Shown piece after piece: positions 1-9,721 of a stretch of 64,000 bases of DNA. The stretch lies in contig NZ_NWTM01000004.1 of NCBI RefSeq assembly GCF_004137795.1, forward strand, positions 124,001 to 188,000, in the 5' to 3' direction. The stretch comes from Pectobacterium zantedeschiae (lineage in GTDB: Bacteria; Pseudomonadota; Gammaproteobacteria; Enterobacterales; Enterobacteriaceae). Both the position numbers and the translations under genes were made by a program. Positions within the stretch are counted from its first letter, which is position 1; each line of letters starts with the position of its first letter. The notes beneath the pieces were generated by a model that ran no database searches, was not told the origin of the DNA, and saw only the letters and a program-made list of their open reading frames with translations.

Positions 1-717
1 AGCGACATCTTCCAGCAGCATGACCGCCTGCCTTACGCCTCTATCAACAAACTGACGGCCCATGACGGCTTTACGCTGCGCGATTTAGTGAGCTTCAACC
101 ACAAGCACAATGATGCCAACGGTGAGGACAATCGCGACGGTACCGACAGTAACTTCAGCAATAACCACGGTACGGAAGGGATGGAAGCGGAGGATGACAT
201 CCTTCAGCGCCGGTTGGCTAGCCAGAAGGCGCTGCTGACGACGCTGATTTTGTCGCAGGGAACACCCATGCTGCTGGCGGGCGATGAGCTGGGTCATAGC
301 CAGCAGGGCAACAACAACGCTTACTGTCAGGACAATGAATTGACCTGGCTGCACTGGGAAAACGCGGATAGCACATTGCGCGAATTTGTCGCCGGATTGA
401 TCCAGCTTCGCCGCACGATCCCGGCACTACAGCAGGAAACGTGGTGGCAAGAAGGCAATGGCGCGGTGCAGTGGTTGAACAGCGAAGGGCAGCCTTTGAC
501 GCCGCCGCAGTGGGAACAAGGGGAGCATCAGCTACAGATTTTACTGTCTGGTCGTTGGCTTGTGCTGTTTAACGCCAGCCTGCATGGCGGCGCGTTCATT
601 TTGCCAGAAGGCCACTGGCAGGTTTCACCGCCGTTTGATGAAACGAACCCGCCCGAGGGTGGAATCTGGCACGGACAAGCGCAGGCGGTATGCGTCTTGA
701 TAAAACAGACCGCCTAA
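1..717 (+). CDS. glgX: Glycogen debranching enzyme GlgX, 3' part only
   Basis: The reading frame is already open at base 1 and ends at TAA 715-717, so only the C-terminal ~238 residues are present; the start lies outside the window. The fragment carries the GH13 isoamylase-type segment with [20 protein letters not shown] and the NxxxNHGTEG region typical of GlgX, followed by the C-terminal beta domain. GlgX hydrolyses alpha-1,6 branches of phosphorylase-limit glycogen in the cytoplasm. glgC follows after 35 bp on the same strand, giving the enterobacterial glgBXCAP order, with glgB presumably just upstream of the window. The identification is secure; nothing can be said about the N-terminal domain. 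Confidence 0.95.
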   Translation, partial: SDIFQQHDRLPYASINKLTAHDGFTLRDLVSFNHKHNDANGEDNRDGTDSNFSNNHGTEGMEAEDDILQRRLASQKALLTTLILSQGTPMLLAGDELGHSQQGNNNAYCQDNELTWLHWENADSTLREFVAGLIQLRRTIPALQQETWWQEGNGAVQWLNSEGQPLTPPQWEQGEHQLQILLSGRWLVLFNASLHGGAFILPEGHWQVSPPFDETNPPEGGIWHGQAQAVCVLIKQTA

Positions 718-752
718 GCGCAAGCCATTAAAAGAATAATCAGGAGATAGCC

Positions 753-2030
753 ATGGTGAATAACGACAAGCATGACCCTCTGATGTTGGCAAGACAGCTC
801 CCTTTGAAATCCGTGGCATTAATTTTGGCCGGAGGCCGTGGAACGCGACTGAAAGGGTTGACGGCGCTGCGCGCCAAGCCCGCTGTTCACTTTGGCGGCA
901 AATTCCGCATTATTGATTTCGCGCTCTCTAACTGCCTGAACTCCGGCATTCGCCGCATTGGTGTGATTACACAATATCAGTCTCATACGCTGGTGCAGCA
1001 CATTCAGCGTGGCTGGTCGTTTTTGAATGCGGAGATGAACGAGTTTGTTGATTTGCTGCCCGCGCAGCAGCGCCATTCTACTGATCATTGGTATCGGGGA
1101 ACGGCAGACGCGGTTTGCCAGAATCTCGATATCATTCGGCGCTACCGTGCGGAGTATGTAGTGATCCTCGCGGGCGATCACATCTACAAGATGGACTACT
1201 CACGTATGCTGATTGATCACGTGGAAAAGGGGGCTGAATGTACCGTCGCCTGCTTGCCCGTGCCGCTGGAAGAAGCCAGCGCCTTTGGCGTCATGAGCGT
1301 GGATAAACAGCATCGGATCCTCGATTTTGCCGAAAAACCGGATAGCCCAACGCCGATGCCAGATAACCCCGATATGGCGCTCGCGAGCATGGGGATCTAT
1401 GTTTTTAATGCGGACTATCTTTATCAATTACTGGAAGCGGATCATAACGCGCCGGACTCTAATCATGATTTTGGGCAGGATCTGATCCCTAAGATCGTCT
1501 CGCAGCGTTTGGCTTGGGCGCACCCTTTTACTCTGTCGTGCGTCACGTCGGGTGAAGATGAAAACCAGTATTGGCGAGATGTCGGCACGTTGGAAGCCTA
1601 TTGGCGTGCCAACCTCGATCTGGCGTCAGTCACGCCGGAGCTGGATGTGTACGATCGGCACTGGCCGATTCGTTCCGCGATTGAATCGTTGCCGCCAGCC
1701 AAATTTGTTCAGGACCGTTCCGGCAGCCATGGTATGACGATGAACTCGCTGGTATCGGGAGGCTGCATCGTCTCTGGCTCGGTTGTCACGCATTCGGTGC
1801 TGTTCCCGCGTGTGCGGGTCAATTCTTTTTGCAGTATAGATTCGACGGTGATCCTGCCGGATGTCAACGTGGGGCGCTCCTGTCGTTTACGCCGCTGCGT
1901 GATCGATCGTGCCTGCCACTTGCCGGAAGGCATGGTGATTGGTGAAAACGCGGAAGAGGATAGCCGCCGTTTTTACCGTTCGGAAGAGGGGATCGTGCTG
2001 GTCACGCGATCGATGTTGGAAAAGCTGTAA
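753..2030 (+). CDS. glgC: Glucose-1-phosphate adenylyltransferase (ADP-glucose pyrophosphorylase)
   Basis: The product has 425 residues, close to the E. coli enzyme (431). It makes ADP-glucose from ATP and glucose-1-phosphate, the committed step of glycogen synthesis. The N-terminal nucleotidyltransferase signature [14 protein letters not shown] (about residues 25-38) and the sugar-phosphate motif around FAEKPDSP are visible, followed by a C-terminal left-handed beta-helix region. The ATG is preceded by CAGGAGATAGCC, a good ribosome binding site. It lies between glgX and glgA in the same operon, and the enzyme family is allosterically activated by fructose-1,6-bisphosphate and inhibited by AMP (family knowledge). 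Confidence 0.97.
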   Translation: MVNNDKHDPLMLARQLPLKSVALILAGGRGTRLKGLTALRAKPAVHFGGKFRIIDFALSNCLNSGIRRIGVITQYQSHTLVQHIQRGWSFLNAEMNEFVDLLPAQQRHSTDHWYRGTADAVCQNLDIIRRYRAEYVVILAGDHIYKMDYSRMLIDHVEKGAECTVACLPVPLEEASAFGVMSVDKQHRILDFAEKPDSPTPMPDNPDMALASMGIYVFNADYLYQLLEADHNAPDSNHDFGQDLIPKIVSQRLAWAHPFTLSCVTSGEDENQYWRDVGTLEAYWRANLDLASVTPELDVYDRHWPIRSAIESLPPAKFVQDRSGSHGMTMNSLVSGGCIVSGSVVTHSVLFPRVRVNSFCSIDSTVILPDVNVGRSCRLRRCVIDRACHLPEGMVIGENAEEDSRRFYRSEEGIVLVTRSMLEKL

Positions 2031-2058
2031 ACACCATCGGAACAAAACGGGAGTAATA

Positions 2059-3498
2059 ATGCGGGTCTTACATGTTTGTTCAGAGCTATTTCCACTATTG
2101 AAAACCGGTGGACTGGCGGATGTGGCTGGTGCGTTGCCCGGCGCGCAGATTGCGGCGGGGATGGATGTCCGCGTCATCTTGCCTGCCTTCCCCGATCTGA
2201 AAAAAGGCATCGCTAACCTAGAGGTCGTGCGTGAACTGGACACCTTCGCCGGACACGTAACCTTGCTGTTCGGCCATTTTAACGGCGTCGGTATTTATTT
2301 GATTGATGTGCCCGATTTATATGAACGCGCGGGCAGCCCTTATCACGACCCGGCACTTTACGCTTATGCCGATAACTATCTGCGGTTCGCGCTGCTGGGA
2401 TGGATGGGATGTGAAATGGCGTGCGGGCTGGACCACTACTGGCGGCCTGATGTTGTGCATGCCCATGACTGGCACGCGGGGCTGACCTGTGCCTATTTGG
2501 CTGCGCGTAACCGCCCTGCGAAATCAGTGTTTACCGTTCATAACCTTGCCTATCAAGGGCTGTTTGATGCCCGGCATATGGCGAATCTCCACTTACCGAG
2601 CGATTTCTTTCAAGTCTACGGGCTAGAGTTTTACGGCCAGATCTCCTACCTCAAAGCGGGATTGTTCTACGCTGATCACATTACGACCGTGAGCCCGACC
2701 TACGCGCATGAGATCACGCTGCCAGCCTATGGTTACGGTATGGAGGGTTTGCTACAGGCGCGTGAAGAAGAAGGGCGGCTGTCTGGCATTCTTAATGGCG
2801 TTGATGACGCGATTTGGAATCCGGCGCACGATCCGTTACTCACAAACCATTACAGTCGTGATGCGCTGGCGAACAAAGCGGAAAACAAACGACGTCTGCA
2901 AACAGCGATGGGCTTGAAGGTTGACGAGAAGGCCCCGGTTTTTGCCATCGTCAGCCGTCTGACCAGCCAGAAAGGGCTCGATATTGCATTAAGCGCGATC
3001 CCCGATTTGCTGGAGCAGGGGGGGCAACTGGTGGTATTAGGCGCAGGGGATGCCGATTTGCAGGAAGGTTTTCTGGCCGCCGCAGCCGAATATCACGGTC
3101 AGGTTGGCGTACAGATTGGCTATCACGAAGCCTTCTCGCATCGAATCATTGGCGGTGCGGATGTCATCATGGTGCCCAGCCGATTTGAACCTTGTGGGTT
3201 AACACAGCTCTATGGCTTGAAGTATGGCACGTTGCCGCTGGTGCGCCGAACGGGTGGGCTGGCGGATACGGTATCCGACTGTTCGCTAGAGAATCTGGCG
3301 GATGGTCTGGCAAGCGGGTTTGTCTTTAACGATTGTACTGTGGGATCGCTATCCCGCGCGATTCGTCGTGTGTTTGTGCTGTGGTCCCGACCCACGCTAT
3401 GGCGCTATGTGCAGCGTCAGGCGATGGCGATGGACTTTGGTTGGCAGGTTTCTGCTCAGGCTTATGGGGCGCTCTATCAACGCTTGTATACCCACTAG
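2059..3498 (+). CDS. glgA: Glycogen synthase (ADP-glucose starch synthase)
   Basis: A 479-residue GT5 glycosyltransferase that elongates alpha-1,4-glucan from ADP-glucose in the cytoplasm. The start at 2059 ([19 protein letters not shown]) matches family N-termini, including the ADP-glucose-binding KTGGLADV motif at residues 15-22; a further upstream in-frame start would overlap glgC and is not needed. HAHDWHAG (near residue 135) and the C-terminal [17 protein letters not shown] motif are intact. AACGGGAGTAATA provides the ribosome binding site. It begins 28 bp after glgC and is followed by glgP. Confidence 0.97.
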   Translation: MRVLHVCSELFPLLKTGGLADVAGALPGAQIAAGMDVRVILPAFPDLKKGIANLEVVRELDTFAGHVTLLFGHFNGVGIYLIDVPDLYERAGSPYHDPALYAYADNYLRFALLGWMGCEMACGLDHYWRPDVVHAHDWHAGLTCAYLAARNRPAKSVFTVHNLAYQGLFDARHMANLHLPSDFFQVYGLEFYGQISYLKAGLFYADHITTVSPTYAHEITLPAYGYGMEGLLQAREEEGRLSGILNGVDDAIWNPAHDPLLTNHYSRDALANKAENKRRLQTAMGLKVDEKAPVFAIVSRLTSQKGLDIALSAIPDLLEQGGQLVVLGAGDADLQEGFLAAAAEYHGQVGVQIGYHEAFSHRIIGGADVIMVPSRFEPCGLTQLYGLKYGTLPLVRRTGGLADTVSDCSLENLADGLASGFVFNDCTVGSLSRAIRRVFVLWSRPTLWRYVQRQAMAMDFGWQVSAQAYGALYQRLYTH

Positions 3499-3573
3499 CT
3501 TTCTCGCTGCGCGTCATCCGCGTGCAATCTGAAAACGACAGGGTATGGTGACACTCACTTGGGAATGAATATT

Positions 3574-6021
3574 ATGAACTCTCCGTTTATCTATACTTCG
3601 CCAACGCTCAGTGTGGAAGCGCTGAAACACTCTATTGCTTACAAACTCATGTTTACTGTGGGGAAAGATCCCTCGATTGCGAATAAACATGACTGGCTGA
3701 ACGCCACGCTGCTTGCCGTGCGCGACCGGATGGTGGAACGCTGGCTACGCTCGAACCGTGCTCAGCTTTCTCAAGATGTGCGGCAGGTGTATTACCTGTC
3801 GATGGAATTTTTGCTGGGGCGGACGTTGTCGAACGCGCTACTGGCGATGGGATTGTATGACGATCTGAAAGCGGCGCTGGATGGCATGGGGCTGGAACTG
3901 GACGATCTGCTACAGGAAGAAAATGACCCTGGCCTAGGTAACGGTGGTCTGGGGCGTCTGGCGGCCTGCTTCCTGGATTCGCTGGCGACGATGGCTCTGC
4001 CGGGGCGCGGCTACGGTATTCGCTACGAATACGGCATGTTCAAACAGAATATCGTTAACGGCAAGCAGGCAGAATCGCCGGACTACTGGTTGGAATACGG
4101 CAATGCGTGGGAGTTCCCGCGTCACAGCACGCGCTACAAAGTGCGCTTTGGCGGTCGAATCCAGCAGGAAGGCAGCAAAATGCGCTGGCTGGAAACGGAA
4201 GAAGTTATCGCGTGCGCCTACGACCAAATCATCCCCGGTTTTGATACCGATGCGACCAATACACTGCGTTTGTGGGGCGCGCAGGCCAGTAACGAAATCA
4301 ATCTGGGTAAATTCAATCAGGGTGACTATTTTGCAGCGGTTGAAGATAAAAACCACTCGGAAAATGTGTCGCGCGTGCTGTACCCCGATGATTCCACCTA
4401 TTCAGGCCGTGAGCTGCGCTTGCGTCAGGAATACTTTCTGGTTTCGGCTACGGTGCAGGACATCCTGAATCGTCACTGGATGATGCATAAGACCTACGCC
4501 AATCTGGCGGAAAAATTTGCTATCCACCTGAATGATACGCATCCCGTGTTGGCCATCCCTGAGTTGATGCGTCTGCTGATTGATGAGCATAAATTCCAAT
4601 GGATAGAGGCGTGGACTGTGGTGAGGAAAGTCTTCTCCTATACCAACCATACGCTGATGCAGGAAGCGCTGGAGACCTGGCCTGTCGATATGCTGGGTAA
4701 AATCCTGCCGCGCCATCTGCAATTGATTTTTGAAATTAACGAGCATTTTCTGGAATACGTTCAGAAAGAAGTACCCGATGACAACGACCTGTTGGCACGA
4801 GTTTCCATCATTGATGAAAACAACGGGCGTAAAGTTCGGATGGCGTGGCTGGCGGTGGTTGCCAGCCATAAGGTCAACGGCGTATCGGAACTGCATTCGG
4901 ATCTGATGGTGCAGTCTCTGTTTGCCGATTTCGCTCGGCTCTTCCCTAATCGCTTCTGTAATAAAACCAATGGCGTGACACCACGGCGCTGGCTGGCGCT
5001 GGCTAACCCATCACTCTCCAAACTGTTGGACGACACGATAGGGCAGACCTGGCGCACCGACCTGAGTCAGTTGAGCGAACTGAAACAGCACATCGATTAC
5101 CCAGCATTTGTGCAGAAAATCCGTAAGGTGAAGTTGAAGAACAAAGTGCGCTTAGCGACCTATATGGCGGAAAATCTGAACATAGTAGTTAACCCCGAGT
5201 CGCTGTTCGATGTGCAGATTAAGCGTATTCACGAATACAAACGGCAGTTGTTGAATGTATTGCACATCATCACGCTCTATAACCGCATTAAAGACGATCC
5301 GGAAGTCGTGCGTGTACCGCGTGTCGCCATCTTTGCGGGCAAGGCGGCATCGGCCTATTACATGGCGAAGCACATTATCAACCTGATCAACGACGTCGCG
5401 AAGGTGATCAACAACGATCCGGCATTGCACGATCGGCTGAAAGTGGTCTTCATCCCGAACTACAGCGTGAGTCTGGCACAGCTGATCATTCCGGCTGCCG
5501 ATCTCTCTGAGCAGATCTCGCTGGCAGGGACGGAAGCGTCGGGAACCAGTAACATGAAGTTTGCACTGAACGGCGCGCTGACGATCGGCACGCTGGATGG
5601 CGCGAATGTCGAAATGCTGGAACATATTGGCGAAGAGAATATGTTTATCTTCGGCAATACGGCCGATCAGGTCGAAGCGTTACGCCAGAGCGGCTATAAC
5701 CCACGGCAATATTACGATCAGGATGAAGAACTGCGCCGCGTGCTGACGCAAATTACCACGGGCGTCTTCAGCCCTGATGACAGCCGACGTTACAGTGATC
5801 TGTTTGATTCACTGGTGAACTTTGGTGATTACTACCAGCTACTGGCAGACTATCGTAGCTATGTGGATACGCAGGATCGGGTGGACGAGCTGTACCAGAA
5901 CAAGGATGAATGGGCGCGCTGTGCGGTACAAAACATTGCCGGCATGGGCTATTTCTCGTCTGACCGCACTATCGGTGAATATGCAGAAGATATTTGGAAT
6001 ATCAAACCGATACGGCTGTGA
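3574..6021 (+). CDS. glgP: Glycogen phosphorylase
   Basis: An 815-residue GT35 phosphorylase, the same length as E. coli GlgP, releasing glucose-1-phosphate from glycogen with PLP as cofactor. Two more upstream in-frame starts exist (TTG 3559, ATG 3565), but the ATG at 3574 ([18 protein letters not shown]) aligns with the family N-terminus. The PLP-lysine region [20 protein letters not shown] is intact near the C-terminus, and the [21 protein letters not shown] block is conserved. It is the last gene of the glg operon, 75 bp after glgA, and is followed by a hairpin at 6066-6088. A second paralogue, malP, is at 16.7 kb; operon context and sequence separate the two clearly. Confidence 0.97.
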   Translation: MNSPFIYTSPTLSVEALKHSIAYKLMFTVGKDPSIANKHDWLNATLLAVRDRMVERWLRSNRAQLSQDVRQVYYLSMEFLLGRTLSNALLAMGLYDDLKAALDGMGLELDDLLQEENDPGLGNGGLGRLAACFLDSLATMALPGRGYGIRYEYGMFKQNIVNGKQAESPDYWLEYGNAWEFPRHSTRYKVRFGGRIQQEGSKMRWLETEEVIACAYDQIIPGFDTDATNTLRLWGAQASNEINLGKFNQGDYFAAVEDKNHSENVSRVLYPDDSTYSGRELRLRQEYFLVSATVQDILNRHWMMHKTYANLAEKFAIHLNDTHPVLAIPELMRLLIDEHKFQWIEAWTVVRKVFSYTNHTLMQEALETWPVDMLGKILPRHLQLIFEINEHFLEYVQKEVPDDNDLLARVSIIDENNGRKVRMAWLAVVASHKVNGVSELHSDLMVQSLFADFARLFPNRFCNKTNGVTPRRWLALANPSLSKLLDDTIGQTWRTDLSQLSELKQHIDYPAFVQKIRKVKLKNKVRLATYMAENLNIVVNPESLFDVQIKRIHEYKRQLLNVLHIITLYNRIKDDPEVVRVPRVAIFAGKAASAYYMAKHIINLINDVAKVINNDPALHDRLKVVFIPNYSVSLAQLIIPAADLSEQISLAGTEASGTSNMKFALNGALTIGTLDGANVEMLEHIGEENMFIFGNTADQVEALRQSGYNPRQYYDQDEELRRVLTQITTGVFSPDDSRRYSDLFDSLVNFGDYYQLLADYRSYVDTQDRVDELYQNKDEWARCAVQNIAGMGYFSSDRTIGEYAEDIWNIKPIRL

Positions 6022-6065
6022 TGGGGGGAAAGCTTTTCCATTAAGGGCTAATTTTTGAAAAGATA

Positions 6066-6088
6066 ACAGGCGTTCAATGAACGCCTGT
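6066..6088. terminator. Hairpin between glgP and the type VI effector gene
   Basis: A perfect 10-bp inverted repeat, ACAGGCGTTC and GAACGCCTGT, with a 3-nt loop. It lies 45 bp after glgP and 66 bp after the convergent DUF2235 gene. The minus-strand side is followed by TTATCTTTTC, moderately T-rich. It probably serves both convergent transcription units. Confidence 0.6.
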
Positions 6089-6153
6089 ATAAGCCGCCGA
6101 TGATACTCCGACGATGACCGTGAGACGTCAGAGAGACAGGCTTGCTGCAACGA

Positions 6154-7869
6154 TCATGCTGCGGCTTCGTCATCGGCAGCGACGATCTCTATGCCACGCG
6201 GGACGAAGAAATTATTGCTCCTCAACATGGTATTCGCCTGCTCGTTCAGCGTAGCGAACTTGAGTTCCTCAGACGTGAAATCGTGCATAAAATAGTTGAA
6301 GAAGATATCCGCCTCACGAGGCACCCGCTCAGAGCCATTAAAGAACTTCACCAAATCGGCCCCCCGATACATCTGCCGACGCAGCCCTCTGCTTCTCAAC
6401 ACGTTTTCCGCATCGCGTCCGACCTGTATTAGCCAGCCCCACTGCGCGTTGAGTTTATCCCGCTCGCTTCCGCTCACGTTTTGGCGGAGTATTTTATAGT
6501 CATGCAATTTTTCCCCCAGCCAAAAGCAGTAGTGGATCATATGCAGTTCGAACGCTTCCGGCGTCGGTGTCATTTTTCCCACCCATTTGCTGTAGTACTC
6601 ACTGTATTTCTTCGCGGAATAGCCCAGTCGGCTATCCTGCATGATGAAATACTGGGCTATTCGTGGGTTTTTAGCATCGAGAGTGGGGAAGTTGGGAAAA
6701 GGAACCTGCGCCCGACGTGCGGTTTCAAACATTTGTCGTAGTGGTACCCGACACAGTTCGGCACTGGGGCGCTGTTCGTTGGGCAACAGCCCGCCCGTTA
6801 CGTCTTCACTGATGCCGGGGCAGAGCACTTCACGCCAGCCGGATCTGAGTGGCCCCAGAGGCAACAGAGGACGATATTCTCGTCGTTCATGTGCCGCAAT
6901 CAAGTGCAAGGCGCTTTTGACTGCGGGGTGAAGGGGTTTATCGAACGCAATCACTTTCGCGCCAAAGGCCGTAGTGATAAGCCCGACCACGGGATGACGG
7001 GCAACTAATCCCGCCCCGTCAGAGGCGGCAGCCACGGTATCGCCCATATCCATCGAGCTACGGCGCGTGCAGTCGAACAGCCCTGCAAAAATCACTTCGA
7101 CCTTGCTGTCTTCGTAGCGGTATTCGTTTCCCACTTTGGTACAAACCGACCCCAGTAACTCGTCGATAAAGCGTCGGGCCAATGCGGCCCCCAGATCGGC
7201 ACCAAAAACGGAAATTTGGATCAGTTTGATGGGCAGTTGATTAATTTTTTTTACATCTACCACATTCAACTTGAATTGGTTCTTTGCTGAATCCACTCGC
7301 GCATCGACGCCGGTCATCAGCAATTCAGCCACGATCGGGTTATCCCGGATAGGTTCGGCCGCCTCGAGCAGCGCGCGGGTCGCCGCCTTTTTGGCTGCGG
7401 AGACGGTGGCATCGAAGCCACTCTTCATGGTCACTAAGTCGCCCAGCTTGTTGGAGAGCACCTGACTCCAGTCTCCTTTGAAAACGCCTTTGACGGTATC
7501 GACTGCCGTTTCTTTACCCTGCTCAATCAGTGCATCGGCATAATCCTCAGGCAGCGCCTGCTGTCGGGCGTCCATAATACTATGTAAGCGCTCAGTGGCT
7601 GTATCATCAAGCGTGGTACCTAATCCAGGAATGTAGACCGCAGAATAAACATATGACGAGCCAATCTCTGACGTTCTTCTTTCTGGATGAGCACGAAACA
7701 AACGGCCTACGTTAGTCAGATGCTGGCTATCCTCATCTACATTGATATTGCGTTTTAGACCATCGAAGAAGAAGCCGATTTGTAACGCGAGAGAACAGGT
7801 GCCTATCCCCGCCTGATGACGGCTCTCTTCGTGCGCAACGCGACATTCGAGATCATCCCAATCCACCAT
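6154..7869 (-). CDS. DUF2235 (Tle1-like) putative type VI effector with an atypical active site
   Basis: A 571-residue protein beginning MVDWDDLECRV, with GAGGAAG as ribosome binding site and a TAATG overlap with the upstream gene. The DUF2235 alpha/beta-hydrolase start (QIGFFFDGLKRN, residues ~30-41; LTNVGRLFRAHP) and the HERREYRPLLPL segment are recognisable. Proteins of this family include T6SS phospholipases (Tle1) that attack target-cell membranes. The expected nucleophile elbow GFSRGA reads GADLGA (residues ~223-228), so Asp replaces Ser, and the usual GVHSDVGGGY reads GISEDVTGGL (~352-361), so the His is also missing. It may therefore be catalytically altered or inactive. Its position at the end of a vgrG-DUF4123-immunity module supports an effector role. 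Family 0.85; activity unknown. Confidence 0.8.
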   Translation of the reverse strand: MVDWDDLECRVAHEESRHQAGIGTCSLALQIGFFFDGLKRNINVDEDSQHLTNVGRLFRAHPERRTSEIGSSYVYSAVYIPGLGTTLDDTATERLHSIMDARQQALPEDYADALIEQGKETAVDTVKGVFKGDWSQVLSNKLGDLVTMKSGFDATVSAAKKAATRALLEAAEPIRDNPIVAELLMTGVDARVDSAKNQFKLNVVDVKKINQLPIKLIQISVFGADLGAALARRFIDELLGSVCTKVGNEYRYEDSKVEVIFAGLFDCTRRSSMDMGDTVAAASDGAGLVARHPVVGLITTAFGAKVIAFDKPLHPAVKSALHLIAAHERREYRPLLPLGPLRSGWREVLCPGISEDVTGGLLPNEQRPSAELCRVPLRQMFETARRAQVPFPNFPTLDAKNPRIAQYFIMQDSRLGYSAKKYSEYYSKWVGKMTPTPEAFELHMIHYCFWLGEKLHDYKILRQNVSGSERDKLNAQWGWLIQVGRDAENVLRSRGLRRQMYRGADLVKFFNGSERVPREADIFFNYFMHDFTSEELKFATLNEQANTMLRSNNFFVPRGIEIVAADDEAAA

Positions 7870-8387
7870 TACAACTTCCTCGTCCGATAAGTATTTATTA
7901 CATCCTGCATATCTTGGTGACAACGATAAGCCCAACGTATCATCGGCTTGTTATCGGGCAAAAACAGTACACAAAAATCATTCAGGCCTTTCTCTCGTTT
8001 AGGCATCGGTAAGACTACAGTATGGATCTCTGGACGATATCCAAGCTCATCATATTGTTTGCGAGTCATCGCAAGTTCCCATTTAATAATGGCTGTACCT
8101 CCGCCTATTCGATAGGGACCTGCGGTTTTCCCCCCCGCATTCCGCCCGTCAAATGCATCGGTATTTCCCCCCATATTTCCGTTGACATAGGCATAACTAA
8201 TCGGCCGATCCATTACTGACATAACCACCAATGACGCTCCGCCATGTCGTTCCTGTATTAGGAACGTCCAGCCCAGCCAGAGCACCAGCAGAATGCTCGC
8301 CAGCCACCGCCCCCAGCGCGGCAAGATCTGCCATATCGCCGTTATCAGCCCCGAGATTGCTCTAATCAAACCGTTTGCCGCACTCAT
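7869..8387 (-). CDS. DUF3304-like membrane-anchored protein, putative immunity protein (copy A)
   Basis: A 172-residue protein with an N-terminal hydrophobic helix (about residues 28-46, including ASILLVLWLGWTFLI), then a domain resembling DUF3304 (DRPISYAYVNGNMGGNTDAF, LPMPKREKG, LPDNKPMIRW). The domain should face the periplasm if the helix acts as an anchor. Its stop codon overlaps the ATG of the DUF2235 effector gene (TAATG), indicating translational coupling. A periplasmic, membrane-tethered protein encoded next to a Tle1-like effector fits the role of cognate immunity protein; this is inferred from context. Copy B at 8513-8998 is a close paralogue. The domain assignment is from remembered pattern and moderately certain. 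Confidence 0.65.
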   Translation of the reverse strand: MSAANGLIRAISGLITAIWQILPRWGRWLASILLVLWLGWTFLIQERHGGASLVVMSVMDRPISYAYVNGNMGGNTDAFDGRNAGGKTAGPYRIGGGTAIIKWELAMTRKQYDELGYRPEIHTVVLPMPKREKGLNDFCVLFLPDNKPMIRWAYRCHQDMQDVINTYRTRKL

Positions 8388-8506
8388 GCTCGTCCCTTTT
8401 TCTCTTGCTGATTCAATTCCCTTGTCACGCGCGGGTTAGCCATTACGCCCGCCTGATGACGGCTCTCTTCACGCGCAACGCGACACTCCATATCATCCCA
8501 GTCCAC
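8384..8506 (-). pseudogene. Remnant of a second DUF2235 effector gene
   Basis: This 40-codon frame, readable from GTG at 8506, begins VDWDDMECRVAREESRHQAG, nearly identical to residues 2-21 of the effector (VDWDDLECRVAHEESRHQAG). It then continues MANPRVTRELNQQ and ends EKKGRA with a stop overlapping the ATG of DUF3304 copy A. The end resembles the C-terminus of the DUF4123 adaptor (EEQKGRA, also overlapping a DUF3304 start). The remainder of the effector is absent. I read it as the scar left when one copy of a duplicated effector was deleted. Whether the peptide is translated is unknown. Confidence 0.75.
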
Positions 8507-8512
8507 TTTAAT

Positions 8513-8998
8513 TTATCTCCTTGTTCTATATGTATCGACGATGCTATCTATTTCAACGACACAGCTTTCAGCCCACCGGATCATCGGTTTATTATCAGGT
8601 AACATCAGCACACAGAAACCATTTTGGCCCTTATCACGTTTCGGCATCGGTAGGGTCACTGTATGCTTTTCAAATTGGAGTCCAGCTTTCTCCTGCTCTT
8701 CTGTCATATCCAATTCCCAGTCTATTTTGACCGTATCCCCCTCTATCCGATAAGGTCCCGCAGAACTCCCTCCTGAATTAAGCCCATCAAACGCAAAGGT
8801 ATTTCCTCCCATGTTTCCGTTGACGTACACATAGCTGATGGGGCGGTCGATCACTGAATAGACGACAATTGACGCCCCACCGTGTCGCTCCTGAACCAGG
8901 AACGTCCAGCCCAGCCACCGCCCCCAGCGCGGCAATATCTGCCATATCGCCGTTATCAGCCCCGAGATTGCTCTAATCAAACCGTTTGCCGCGCTCAT
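8513..8998 (-). CDS. DUF3304-like putative immunity protein with shortened membrane segment (copy B)
   Basis: A 161-residue paralogue of copy A, starting MSAANGLIRAISGL; the ATG overlaps the TGA of the DUF4123 gene, so I prefer it to the longer in-frame start at 9058. The globular part shares DRPISYVYVNGNMGGNTFAF, LPMPKRDKG and LPDNKPMIRW with copy A. Compared with copy A it lacks 9 residues in the N-terminal helix (WGRWL-GWTFLV against WGRWLASILLVLWLGWTFLI), equal to a 27-bp in-frame deletion between CCAGCCA direct repeats. The remaining hydrophobic run is short and interrupted by Arg and Pro, so anchoring or export may be impaired. Function as immunity protein is inferred from context. Confidence 0.65.
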   Translation of the reverse strand: MSAANGLIRAISGLITAIWQILPRWGRWLGWTFLVQERHGGASIVVYSVIDRPISYVYVNGNMGGNTFAFDGLNSGGSSAGPYRIEGDTVKIDWELDMTEEQEKAGLQFEKHTVTLPMPKRDKGQNGFCVLMLPDNKPMIRWAESCVVEIDSIVDTYRTRR

Positions 8999-9720
8999 GC
9001 TCGTCCCTTTTGTTCTTCCAGCGCCTGACGGCCACCTTCCAGATAGGCCAATGCCCATAACCGTCTTTGGGCATCTGTCGCTCCAGCCTGCTCGGCTTTC
9101 GCCAATGCCTTGCGGACCATGTTCATTCTTTCACAGGGTGGGAAATGTCTTATGCTATCCCCCTCTTGCCACAGAGCGAGTAGGCGATGCTCGTCAGATG
9201 AACCTTGCAACGCTTGATATAACGCAGGCGTCAATTTCACCAGAACAGGTTCTGTGGGAGAGATCGATAGACTCAGTTCGCGCCAACTGCCGTCGCATTC
9301 TCGTAACCACCAGCGGTCAATCCTCCCAAAAAGCCCACCGAGCCACGGGGCGTCGTGTTGCTCGACAAGCAGAGGCAGTGCGTGCGGTGTATAGAACCGC
9401 AGTAGTTGGCTAAATTTCCCTTCGGGCTCAATCACCCTCACACCCAAAGCCAACTGCTTTTGCAGGGCGCTTAGGGGTTGGCCGCTTTCAAGCAGGCCAA
9501 CCACATGCCCCTGCTGAACGAGCGTAGCCAGTAATATTTCTTCCTCTTGCGGACAATACCAAAGCCAGGGACCCAGATTGATCAATTCAAACAAGTCATC
9601 ATGAAAATAGAGCGGCAAAAATGGCCTTTCGCACAACCGTTCCCGCTGCTCAGCGGTGAGGTAAGCCCCTTCCAACAGTACGATACAGGCACCCTGATGC
9701 CAGATTGCTTCGGGTAGCAT
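8995..9720 (-). CDS. DUF4123 protein, probable type VI effector adaptor (Tap/TEC-like)
   Basis: A 241-residue cytoplasmic protein with the DUF4123 pattern (LINLGPWLWYC near residue 47; RFYTPHALPLLVE near 107; WWLRECDGSW). DUF4123 proteins load effectors onto a cognate VgrG spike without being secreted themselves (family knowledge). AAGGAGAATAAG precedes the ATG. It sits 1 bp after vgrG and overlaps the start of the putative immunity gene by 4 bp, the classic vgrG-adaptor-immunity-effector order. The specific cargo is inferred to be the DUF2235 protein. Confidence 0.82.
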   Translation of the reverse strand: MLPEAIWHQGACIVLLEGAYLTAEQRERLCERPFLPLYFHDDLFELINLGPWLWYCPQEEEILLATLVQQGHVVGLLESGQPLSALQKQLALGVRVIEPEGKFSQLLRFYTPHALPLLVEQHDAPWLGGLFGRIDRWWLRECDGSWRELSLSISPTEPVLVKLTPALYQALQGSSDEHRLLALWQEGDSIRHFPPCERMNMVRKALAKAEQAGATDAQRRLWALAYLEGGRQALEEQKGRA

Positions 9721-9721
9721 C

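Larger units (their letters stand above)
7808..8506 (-). repeat. 59-bp direct repeat: 5' end of effector gene duplicated at 8448-8506
   Basis: Bases 7808-7866 (the first codons of the DUF2235 effector gene) recur at 8448-8506 with only a few mismatches. The second copy is not followed by an effector gene but fuses into a short frame ending at the start of copy A. It marks a former tandem duplication of the immunity-effector unit. The interval given spans both copies. Confidence 0.85.
8307..9011 (-). repeat. 94-bp direct repeat: 5' ends of the two DUF3304 genes (8307-8400 and 8918-9011)
   Basis: The start regions of the two immunity-like genes, including the last codons of whatever precedes them, are almost identical over 94 bp (offset 611), with only about two mismatches. 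The downstream halves of the genes have diverged much more. This indicates duplication of the unit followed by either recent gene conversion of the 5' end or strong constraint on it. The interval spans both copies. Confidence 0.85.

Noticed and set aside
2059-2061. A longer GlgA starting at 1939 inside glgC
   Set aside because: The extra 40 residues are unlike any glycogen synthase, and the ATG at 2059 matches the family N-terminus.
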